Source: DASVBE01 sp963770375
GTDB taxonomy: Bacteria; Actinomycetota; Actinomycetes; Streptosporangiales; Streptosporangiaceae
Reading direction: 5' to 3'
Length of the DNA stretch: 64,000 bases
Assembly (NCBI GenBank): GCA_963770375.1
Contig: CAVYPM010000028.1
Span: 558,001 to 622,000 of the forward strand
A program made the translations under genes and the position numbers. Shown here in pieces: positions 28,843-36,169 of this stretch. Every line of letters begins with the position of its first letter. Positions within the stretch are counted from its first letter, which is position 1. Below the pieces are notes generated by a model. It was not told where the DNA came from, did not search any database, and was given only the letters and a program-made list of their open reading frames with translations.

Positions 28843-29559
28843 ATGAGACAGGCGCCGGACATTAGCGTGGCCAGCCTTAACCTGCACGGCGGGGTGGACC
28901 GGCACGGGCGGCCGTACGACGTGGCCGCGGCCTGCCATCTGCTGAAGGCCGACGTGATCGCGCTGCAGGAAGTGTGGCGGGCGGACGGCGAGCCGGACGA
29001 GTTCGCGGCGGTGGCCAGCGCGCTGGGCGGGCAGGTCAGGCACGGCCGGATGGCGTCCGGGATCAGCCTGGCCCGGCTGCGGGTCGGCCCGGAGGACGGC
29101 CGCGAGGGCGAGTGGGGCGTGGCCGTGCTCACCAGCCTCCCGGTGCTGCGGTACGAGGAGATCAGCCTGGGCCGCGCGCCGCTGGACGGTCTCCCCCGGC
29201 TGGCCCAGGCACTGACCCTGGCCGTGCCCGGCGGCGGCACGCTGCGGATCGTGAACACGCACCTGACGCACCGGATGACCAGCCCGGCCCAGCTGATCCT
29301 GCTGGCCGCCCGGCTGAGCAAGGAGAGCACCGGGCCGACGCTGATCGCCGGCGACCTGAACATGCCGGGCCCGGCCACCTGGACGGCCGGGCACGGCTAC
29401 CGCCGGGTGGTCCGCGGCCCGACCTTCCCCGCGCACCGGCCGCTGGTCCAGATCGACCACCTGCTGGCCGGGCCTGGCATCAGGGCCGAGGCCGCCGAGG
29501 TGCTCCCCGGCGTGGGCTCCGACCATCTGCCGGTCCGCGCCCAGCTCCTGCTCGGCTAG
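28843..29559 (+). CDS. endonuclease/exonuclease/phosphatase (EEP) family protein
   Basis: This 238-aa EEP-fold phosphodiesterase has all the motifs in order: VASLNLHGG, VIALQEVW (metal-binding Glu), IVNTHLTHRM, LIAGDLNMPG, IDHLLAG and GSDHLPV (catalytic His). No signal peptide is visible. Family members cleave DNA, inositol phosphates or lipid phosphodiesters; which applies here cannot be told. The ATG at 28843 follows GACGGGGGACC. Confidence 0.9.
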   Translation: MRQAPDISVASLNLHGGVDRHGRPYDVAAACHLLKADVIALQEVWRADGEPDEFAAVASALGGQVRHGRMASGISLARLRVGPEDGREGEWGVAVLTSLPVLRYEEISLGRAPLDGLPRLAQALTLAVPGGGTLRIVNTHLTHRMTSPAQLILLAARLSKESTGPTLIAGDLNMPGPATWTAGHGYRRVVRGPTFPAHRPLVQIDHLLAGPGIRAEAAEVLPGVGSDHLPVRAQLLLG

Positions 29560-29686
29560 CCAGCCAAGTGCTAGCGTGCGGGCCGGCGCAGCCAGCTGTC
29601 CCCGGGCACGGTGGGCATGTTCGCGCGGGCCGGGTTCACCATGCCGTCCCCGCGGGCCGGGCGGCGGGTCGTGATGCGTCTTTCGG

Positions 29687-30130
29687 TCACGCCGGGCGGC
29701 TGAGGGCCTCGATGGCCTTGCTGATCCGGCGCTCGCGGGTCTCCGGCTTCTTCGCTTCCATGATCGCCCGGACGTGCTCCTTCTGGTGCGAGTAGGGCAT
29801 CCGGTCGAACCGGGCCCGGGCGGCGGGCACCGCGTCCAGCGCGGCGGCGAAATCGCCCGGCACCTCGACCGTGCGCGGCTCGGTGTCCAGGACCAGGTCG
29901 ACGTCGATCTCCTCGCCCGCCTCGATCCCGGCGGCGGCCCGGTGCTCCGCGGCGACGCCCACCATGTAGACGCCGCCCATCACGGCGACCGTGCTGCGGT
30001 AGGTGTGGCCGTTGATGGTGACCTGCACCGGCGGGCGCCTGCCGGCGCCCATGTCCTCGACGATGCCGGGCGGTATCTCGATGCCGGTGGCCGTCTTGCC
30101 GGCGGCCAGGAGCGTGGTGCGGAACTTCAT
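29687..30130 (-). CDS. YdeI/OmpD-associated, DUF1905-containing protein
   Basis: This 147-aa protein has two linked modules. A DUF1905 beta-barrel (KFRTTLLAAGKTATGIEIPP, INGHTYRSTVAVMGG, AGEEIDVDLVLDTEPRTVEV) is followed by a YdeI-like helical tail (FDRMPYSHQKEHVRAIMEAK, ETRERRISKAIEAL). The ATG at 30130 has a GGGAAAGG ribosome site and is preferred over the codon at 30178. The function is unknown; these proteins are common and single-copy in actinomycetes. Confidence 0.85.
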   Translation of the reverse strand: MKFRTTLLAAGKTATGIEIPPGIVEDMGAGRRPPVQVTINGHTYRSTVAVMGGVYMVGVAAEHRAAAGIEAGEEIDVDLVLDTEPRTVEVPGDFAAALDAVPAARARFDRMPYSHQKEHVRAIMEAKKPETRERRISKAIEALSRPA

Positions 30131-30303
30131 CGGTACGAGCCTTTCCCTGAGCCCCGGATCGATCAGGAAGCGGGCCATCCGCGCCTGGCTGGGGAGGCGG
30201 AGGAGGGACTCCTAGCGTAGCGACGGGCCCCTCAGCCACCCCGTCAGCCACGCCGCCCGCCGGGCCGGGCACGCCGGCCCCCCAAGGGTGTTCCGTCATC
30301 CAG

Positions 30304-30333
30304 AATGGCGATCATGTTTATCCCCCGCTATTA
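30304..30333 (+). other. possible leader peptide MAIMFIPRY
   Basis: A nine-codon reading frame, ATG to TAA, lies in an unusually AT-rich stretch of the spacer upstream of the AlkD-like gene. It precedes a hairpin at 30368 and a terminator at 30394. A leader peptide controlling a downstream terminator would be laid out like this, but the ribosome site is weak and chance is not excluded. Confidence 0.25.
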
Positions 30334-30367
30334 AGGGCAGTCGTTACTACGATATTGTTGTGTGGTG

Positions 30368-30433
30368 ATCCGATACCTTCCTGTCGGATACTGGGCCCCG
30401 TCGGGATTGCGCGCTCGGCGGGGCCGCTTTTTT
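30368..30433 (+). terminator. hairpin pair ending in T6: intrinsic terminator or attenuator
   Basis: A first hairpin pairs ATCCGA (30368-30373) with TCGGAT (30384-30389). A second pairs GGCCCCG (30394-30400) with CGGGGCC (30419-30425) and is followed two bases later by TTTTTT (30428-30433). This is a textbook intrinsic terminator, which is rare in such GC-rich DNA. The upstream gene is on the other strand, so the terminator must end a short transcript begun in the spacer (a small RNA) or regulate the AlkD-like gene 34 bp downstream. Confidence 0.7.
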
Positions 30434-30467
30434 GATCATGATGGATTCTGATTGATCATGATCTAAT

Positions 30468-31244
30468 GTGGCGGTGCACTCTGACGAAGCGTCCGCAATC
30501 GAGGCCTCCATCCGGGCGGCCGGCAACCCGCGGCGGGCGGTATCCGAGCGCGCGTACCTGAAGAGCGACCGGGAATTCTGCGGCGCCAGTGCACCCGCCG
30601 TCCGCCAGATCGTCAAGGCGTGGTGCGCCGCCCGCCCGGCGCTGGAAAGGGACCGCCTGCTGGCGGTGACCACCTGGCTGTGGGACCGGCCGCTGTTCGA
30701 GAGCCGCCGGGCCGCGGTGGACCTGCTGCGCGCCCGGCCCGGGCTGCTCCAGCCGGCCGACACCGGCCTCATCGAGGCCATGCTCCGCGATTCCGGCACC
30801 TGGGCGCTGGTCGATGACCTGGCCGGGCACGTCATGGGCGATCTGACGCAGGCCTACCCGGACCTGGCCGGCGTGCTGGACCGGTGGTCGCGGGACGCCG
30901 ATTTCTGGCTGCGCCGCTCCGCCCTGCTGGCCCTGCTCGGCCCGCTGCGCCGGGGCGACGGCGACTTCGACCGCTTCTCCCGGTACGCCGACTCCATGCT
31001 GGCCGAGCGGGAGTTCTTCATCCGCAAGGCGATCGGCTGGGTGCTGCGCGACACCGCCCGGCGCCGTCCCGGCCTGGTGGCCGGGTGGCTGGCGCCGCGG
31101 GTCCACCTGGCGTCCGGGGTCACGGTCCGGGAGGCGGTCAAGCCGCTTCCGCCTGGCGTCCGCGAGCTGCTGCTGGCCGGCTACCGGGAGAAACGGCCGG
31201 TCACCCTGCCCGGCACCGGCCCGGCGACCCGGCCCGCGCCCTAG
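30468..31244 (+). CDS. AlkD-like DNA alkylation repair protein
   Basis: This 258-aa protein is built of HEAT-like helical repeats of the AlkD type. Supporting segments are FCGASAPAVRQIVKAWCAAR, WDRPLFESRRAAVDLLRARP, TWALVDDLAGHVMGDL and the signature DFWLRRSALLALLGPLRRGD with REFFIRKAIGWVLRDTARRR. AlkD enzymes excise N3- and N7-alkylated purines without base flipping. The start is a GTG at 30468 (30474 possible), directly behind two TTGATCATGAT repeats. The terminator hairpin just upstream suggests attenuation control. Confidence 0.87.
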   Translation: MAVHSDEASAIEASIRAAGNPRRAVSERAYLKSDREFCGASAPAVRQIVKAWCAARPALERDRLLAVTTWLWDRPLFESRRAAVDLLRARPGLLQPADTGLIEAMLRDSGTWALVDDLAGHVMGDLTQAYPDLAGVLDRWSRDADFWLRRSALLALLGPLRRGDGDFDRFSRYADSMLAEREFFIRKAIGWVLRDTARRRPGLVAGWLAPRVHLASGVTVREAVKPLPPGVRELLLAGYREKRPVTLPGTGPATRPAP

Positions 31245-31649
31245 CCCGCCGCAACCGGAATTAACGTGGCCTAGCCGCGGGATAAACGCATGAGCGGGCC
31301 GCCGGCGCGATCAGCACGCGGATGCATTAATCGCCGGAATCCGGCCGGAAATACCGCCGCTCCAAGTAATTACGGCCGCACGCGCCGCAGGCCAGCTACG
31401 ATAGGTAATCGAAGGATGGCTGTCCGCGACGAACCCTCGCGGATCAGCCGCGTACCCGGCCGATCCGCCCGGCCAAGCCACTGTTCGGCAACACAAAGCT
31501 GACTGCCAGGCAACACCGGCCTGGCTAACCGGCCACAGCACGCACGCCGCACCTGACGCGATCGGCATCCGAACTCGCCGGCGCCCGGGAGGATCAGGGC
31601 TCTGGCCGGTGGTTTGCGCCGCTAACGGGCAACGCCTTCGTAACGTGCA
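31245..31649. other. spacer without recognised genes
   Basis: About 400 bp between the AlkD-like gene and the sedolisin promoter. Reading frames on both strands are short or have non-protein-like composition. It is somewhat richer in A and T than its surroundings. No RNA gene or repeat was recognised. Confidence 0.5.
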
Positions 31650-31715
31650 TTGACATTTCACTGAGCGGCTGATCATGCTCGTGGCCGGAAACTTCTTCCG
31701 AAATTGCCTAGGAGG
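31650..31715 (+). promoter_or_regulatory. candidate sedolisin promoter and ribosome site
   Basis: TTGACA at 31650-31655 is a full -35 match. After 17 bp, TCATGC (31673-31678) is a weak -10. AGGAGG at 31710-31715 is a full ribosome site 6 bp before the sedolisin ATG at 31722. Confidence 0.45.
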
Positions 31716-31721
31716 GGCTGC

Positions 31722-33756
31722 ATGATCTTGCATCACCGTCCCGTCCGCGCCGGCGTAGTCGCGGTTTTGGGGCTGGGTATGACCGCGGCAATGGGGTCGC
31801 TGGGCTCCGTCGCCGCCGCAGCCGCGCCGGCTGGACCGGTGCCGATGGTCACGATTGCCCACAGCGTCGCGGCCACCACCGACCCCCAAGCCGGCCCCTT
31901 CACCAGCCGGAACATGACCGTTCAGGTCGCGCTCCGGCCGCGGAACGCGGCCGGGCTGAACCGCTCGCTGCGCGCCATGTACACCAAGGGCAGCGGCAGC
32001 TTCCACCACTGGCTGGCCAAGGGCGCCTTCAACGCCCGGTACGCGCCCACCGCGGCAACGCGCAACGCGGTCGCCAGCTACCTGCGGCACGCCGGCCTCA
32101 CGGTCCGGCCGGCCTCCTCGCCGTTCCTGGTCCGGGCCTCAGGATCGAGCGCCAGGGTGTCCGCCGCCTTCCACACCACGCTGCGCAACTACCGCAGCAA
32201 GAAGGGCGTGAAGTACTACCAGAACACGTCCGCGGTGCGCCTCCCGGCGACGATCGCGCGGCTCGGTTCAGGGTGTCACCGGCCTGACCAACACGGTCCG
32301 GCTGCGCAAGCAGGTCATGCGCCCCACCACGGCGCCGCACGCCGCGTCCGACTGCAAGGACCCGTACCCGACCGTGGCCCAGCAGTTCGCGCTGCTGGAC
32401 AACGGCACCGGCTTCCCGGCCGGCTACGGTGACGGCCCCGGCTGCAGCGGCCTGACCCCGTCGCAGGACAACTCGATCTACGGTGCCCCGCACCTGGGCG
32501 CCTCCGCCCAGGGCAAGGGCGCGACCGTCGGCGTGTTCGAGCTGTCGGGCTACCAGCACGTCGGACATCCAGACGTGGGCGCACCAGTTCTACGGCAACG
32601 GCTACACCGCCCCGCTGGTCGACGTGAACGTGGACGGCGGCCCCATCAACCCGGACTGCCCGGTCGGCGACCAGTGCCCGCCGCAGTTCAACGAGTTCTC
32701 CGGCGACATCGAGGTCGACGCCGACATCGAGATTGCAGCTGGCCATCGCGCCGGCGGTGAACAAGCTCGTGGTCTACAACGCCCCGAACGACTTCACCGG
32801 CCAGACCTCGCTGGACGAGTGGAGCGCCATCGCCAACGACGACACCGTCGACTCGGTGAGCTCCAGCTGGGCCATCTGCGAGCAGGACGCCGGCGGCGCC
32901 GGGTTCGTGCTGGCGGAGAACACGATCTTCCAGCAGATGGCGATGCAGGGCCAGTCCGTGTTCGGCGGCTCGGGTGACACCGGCGCGTTCGGCTGCATCC
33001 GGTCCGACGGCACGACGGGCCTCGCGGTCATCGACCCGCCGTCCCAGCCGCTGGTCACCAGCGTGGGCGGCACCTCGTTCGAGTCCTTCAACCCGGGCCA
33101 CGCCCAGCACCCGAAGTACCCCACCGGCGTCGAGTCGGTCTGGAACACGGACTCGCTGTGCAGCAACGACGCGCCCGCGCCGTCCAACGACAACCGGGGC
33201 GGCTTCTTCTGGTGCGCACGGACCGGCGCCGGCGGCGGCGGCTCGAGCATGTTCTGGGGCCGGCCCTTCTACCAGCGGGGCCCGGGCGTGAACAACCCGT
33301 TCACCACCCACGCCAACGGCACGACCCAGTGCCAGCTGGCCAAGCCGGGCACGCCGTGCCGGGAGGAGCCGGACATCTCGGCGAACGCGGATGAGTTCAC
33401 CCCGTACGCCGAGTTCTGCACCGGCAGCGACGCCACGCCGTTCAGCGTCTGCGCTCAGTTCAGCGGGGCCCAGAACCCGCCGGGCTGGTTCGGCATCGGC
33501 GGCACCAGCCTGTCGTCGCCGCTCTGGGCCGCGATCGTGGCGGACCGGGACAGCTTCCACCGTGGCCGTGTCGGCCTGGCCAACGCGTGGCTGTACCGGC
33601 TGTTCAACAGGGCGTCCGATCCTCTACTTCCACGACATCACCGGCAAGGGCCAGACCACGACGGACAACGGGTTCTTCCCGGTGACCCGCGGCTTCGACG
33701 AGGCGACCGGCATCGGCTCGCCGCGGATGGCGTCGCTGATCGTCCTGGGCGGGTGA
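31722..33756 (+). CDS. secreted sedolisin (peptidase S53), four frame breaks
   Basis: This is a secreted acid-active serine-carboxyl protease, about 677 aa when rejoined. An N-terminal signal peptide (GVVAVLGLGMTAAMGSLGSV) leads into the activation prodomain (HHWLAKGAFNARYAPTAATR). Next comes the catalytic domain with EVDADIE carrying the Glu/Asp pair, VDSVSSSWAICEQD and the nucleophile motif GIGGTSLSSPLWAAI. The C-terminal calcium site is FHDITGKGQ and GFDEATGIGSPR. The frame breaks near 32265, 32560, 32735 and 33610, each consistent with one inserted base. Every family landmark survives, so errors in the sequence are likelier than decay. Sedolisins work at low pH. Confidence 0.82.
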
Positions 33757-33785
33757 CCACACGCACCACCATCGGCTAGCCCCGG

Positions 33786-35129
33786 CTAGCTGAGCGCATC
33801 AGGCGAGGGGGACGGGCCCGGCCCGTCCCCCTTCGTCATGCCCGCGGGCGCCCGGGGGCCCCGGCGGATGGCCGGCAGGGCGAGCAGGACGGCCGGGCTG
33901 GCCAGCCCGTACACCGCGGCGAAGGCCAGCAGCGGCCGGGGCCCGAGCACCGCCGCGACCGGCCCGATCACCGCGTACGCGGACCCGCCCAGCGCGAACG
34001 ACCCGGTCAGCGAGAACGCGGTGGCCCGGGCCTGCAACTCGGGCGGCACGTCCAGCTGGAGCGTGGTGGTCCAGAACGTGCCGGCCACCGCCGAGCCGGC
34101 CCCGGCGGCCAGCGCGGCCGCGGCCACCGGGATCAGCGGGGCGTGCAGCGCCAGCAGCAGGCACGGCAGCGGGTAGCCGAACGCGCCCGCCGTCGACACC
34201 ACCAGCGGCCGCCGCGGCCGCCGCCCGACCAGGGCCAGGCTGGCCCCCACCGAGCCGGCCGCCAGCGCGGTGACGATGATCCCCCAGGCGCGGGCGCCGC
34301 CCAGGTAGTCCCGCGCCAGAATCGGGCCGAGCAGCAGGTACGGCGCCCAGGTGAACAGGTTGAACAGGGTGTACTGCAGGGTGGTCAGCAGCAGCCAGGG
34401 CCGGGTCCGGAACGCGGCCCAGCCGTCGGCCAGGTCACGCAGCGGCGAGGCGGCCGCGGCCCGGGCGGGCGGCATCCGCAGCAGCGCCAGGGACAGCACG
34501 CTGGCCCCGAAGCTGGCCGCGTCGATCGCGATCACCGGGCCGGGGCCGACCGCCGCGACCAGGATCCCGGCCAGCGCCGGGCCGCCGATCCTGGCCGTGG
34601 AGGAGGCCAGGCCGATCAGCGCGTTCGCGTCACTGGCCTGGCCGGGCGGGGCCATCTGCGGGGTCAGCGCGGTCAGCGCCGGGGTGAAGAACGCCTCCCC
34701 GGTGCCCTCGGCCGCCTGGAGCACGACGAACACCCACACCGGCACGTGCCCGGCCAGCAGCGCGGCGGCCAGCGCGGCCTGGGCGGCGAACCGGAGCAGG
34801 TCCGCGCCGAGCATCACCGGCCGGCGGCCGATCCGGTCGGCCAGCACTCCCCCGCTGATCATCAGCAGGATCTGCGGGATCACCCCGGCGGCGAACACGT
34901 AGCCGAGCGCGGCGCTGTCACCGCCGTTGGAAAGGACCGCAAACGCAACCGCTACTCCGGCCATCGCCGACCCGGTCACGGACACCGCATAACCCGCGTA
35001 GAACCGGCGGAAATTGCGCTCCCGCAGCAGCGCCCCGGCGCTCTTTACAAGGCCATTTCCAGGCCTCTGACCTGCGGATTTACTGCGGCTGGCAACCCTT
35101 GCCGTCTTTCTCAGAAGCACGCTGATCAC
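33786..35129 (-). CDS. MFS transporter, probable exporter
   Basis: This 447-aa major facilitator protein has about 12 membrane helices. GVLADRIGRRPVMLGADLLR is the conserved loop between helices 2 and 3, and FRRFYAGYAVSVTGSAMAGV starts helix 1. QMAPPGQASDANALIGLASS resembles the EntS / macrolide-efflux subgroup. It probably exports a small hydrophobic compound by proton antiport. The GTG at 35129 is the longest start. Its 5' codons contain one copy of an 11-bp motif that recurs in the spacer (35168-35195). Confidence 0.88.
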   Translation of the reverse strand: MISVLLRKTARVASRSKSAGQRPGNGLVKSAGALLRERNFRRFYAGYAVSVTGSAMAGVAVAFAVLSNGGDSAALGYVFAAGVIPQILLMISGGVLADRIGRRPVMLGADLLRFAAQAALAAALLAGHVPVWVFVVLQAAEGTGEAFFTPALTALTPQMAPPGQASDANALIGLASSTARIGGPALAGILVAAVGPGPVIAIDAASFGASVLSLALLRMPPARAAAASPLRDLADGWAAFRTRPWLLLTTLQYTLFNLFTWAPYLLLGPILARDYLGGARAWGIIVTALAAGSVGASLALVGRRPRRPLVVSTAGAFGYPLPCLLLALHAPLIPVAAAALAAGAGSAVAGTFWTTTLQLDVPPELQARATAFSLTGSFALGGSAYAVIGPVAAVLGPRPLLAFAAVYGLASPAVLLALPAIRRGPRAPAGMTKGDGPGPSPSPDALS

Positions 35130-35167
35130 GCTGCCAGCAATATCCGCCAGCCCGCAATAGCGAAATT

Positions 35168-35195
35168 ATTTACCGCGGTTGCTGCCGCAGTAAAT
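35168..35195. promoter_or_regulatory. 11-6-11 inverted repeat (recombination site or operator)
   Basis: The left arm ATTTACCGCGG (35168-35178) and right arm CCGCAGTAAAT (35185-35195) are inverted copies with one mismatch, separated by six bases TTGCTG. Two 11-bp arms around a 6-bp centre, 28 bp in total, is the geometry of dif/Xer recombination sites. A third exact arm, ATTTACTGCGG, lies at 35078-35088. The site is 45 bp upstream of the recombinase-like gene. It could also be an operator for the two flanking divergent genes. Confidence 0.5.
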
Positions 35196-35240
35196 GCCGG
35201 CCGCGACGGCGTTAAGCTTGACGTTCAGGAAGGTGTACGC

Positions 35241-36086
35241 ATGTCACTCAGCAGCCTGATAGCCACGGCCGGTCCCGGCCCGGCGCCGGTGGAGTACGCC
35301 GTCGCGGTGGACCGCTACCTGGACAGCGCGACGCTCGGCGCGGCGTCCCGCCGGGTCTACCGGATCTCGCTGACCGGCTGGGCCTGGCCGCTGGTGGACC
35401 GCGACCGGCCGGCCGGGGCGAGCCGCCGCCGGGCTGCGCCGCCCATCGTCCCGCTGGCCCTGCTCGACCGGCCGGAGGCGGCCGCCCGGCTGGCCGCGGC
35501 CACTGCGGCGCGGGCCGCCGTCGCGGGCGCCCGCACGGTGAACCGCGAGCTGTCCGCGCTGCGCAGTGCCGTCGGCTGGTGGCAGGACCAGGGCTGGATC
35601 ACCGCGGACCCGACCGCGGGCCTGCGCCACCTCACCCGCCCGGCCCGCCCGCCGCTCGCGCTGGGCCCGGCCCAGCACGCCAGCCTGCTCCGCGCCCCGG
35701 CGGGCCTGCGCGAGCACACGTTCTGGCGCCTGCTGGCCGACACCGGCGCACCGGCCGAGGAGATCCTGGCCCTGGACGCCGACCACCTGGACCTGGCCAG
35801 CCACCGCACCCGGCCCGCCGCGTGCGCGGATCTGCGCTGGACCCCAGCCACCAGCGAGCGGCTCGCCTGGCTGCTCGCGGGCCGCTCCCGGGGCCCGGTG
35901 TTCCTGACCGAGCGCCGCGCCCCGGCCGGCACCCGGCCCGCCGACGTCTGCCCGCTCACCGGCCGGGCCCGGATGTCCTACCGCCGCGCCGCGGAGATCT
36001 TCACCACGGCAACTCGCCCCCTGGACCCGGCCGGCCGCGGCTGGACCCTCCACCAGCTCCGTAGCCCAGCCCCGCAGGCGGCGTGA
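35241..36086 (+). CDS. truncated tyrosine-recombinase-like protein
   Basis: This 281-aa protein is laid out like a tyrosine recombinase. The N-terminal DNA-arm domain (AVAVDRYLDSATLGAASRRV, then TVNRELSALRSAVGWWQDQG) is followed by the start of the catalytic domain (WRLLADTGAPAEEILALDAD, then HLDL). It ends GWTLHQLRSPAPQAA, where a working enzyme would read HxLRH and continue about 40 residues to the Tyr nucleophile. The first catalytic Arg, normally in TGLR, is also absent (TGAP). It is therefore degenerate or repurposed. The ATG at 35241 follows CAGGAAGG. No other mobile-element gene is nearby. Confidence 0.65.
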   Translation: MSLSSLIATAGPGPAPVEYAVAVDRYLDSATLGAASRRVYRISLTGWAWPLVDRDRPAGASRRRAAPPIVPLALLDRPEAAARLAAATAARAAVAGARTVNRELSALRSAVGWWQDQGWITADPTAGLRHLTRPARPPLALGPAQHASLLRAPAGLREHTFWRLLADTGAPAEEILALDADHLDLASHRTRPAACADLRWTPATSERLAWLLAGRSRGPVFLTERRAPAGTRPADVCPLTGRARMSYRRAAEIFTTATRPLDPAGRGWTLHQLRSPAPQAA

Positions 36087-36169
36087 CTTGCAACTCCCGT
36101 TACGGGATGACCTAGCGTGACCGGCGTGATCGGCTCCGGGCCCAGCTAGCGGGCAATGGCCGTGCCGGG

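Noticed and set aside
30346..30363. TACTACGATATTGTTGTG as a third BlaI box
   Set aside because: The right half lacks GTAG and the spacing differs from the 7 bp of the two good sites.
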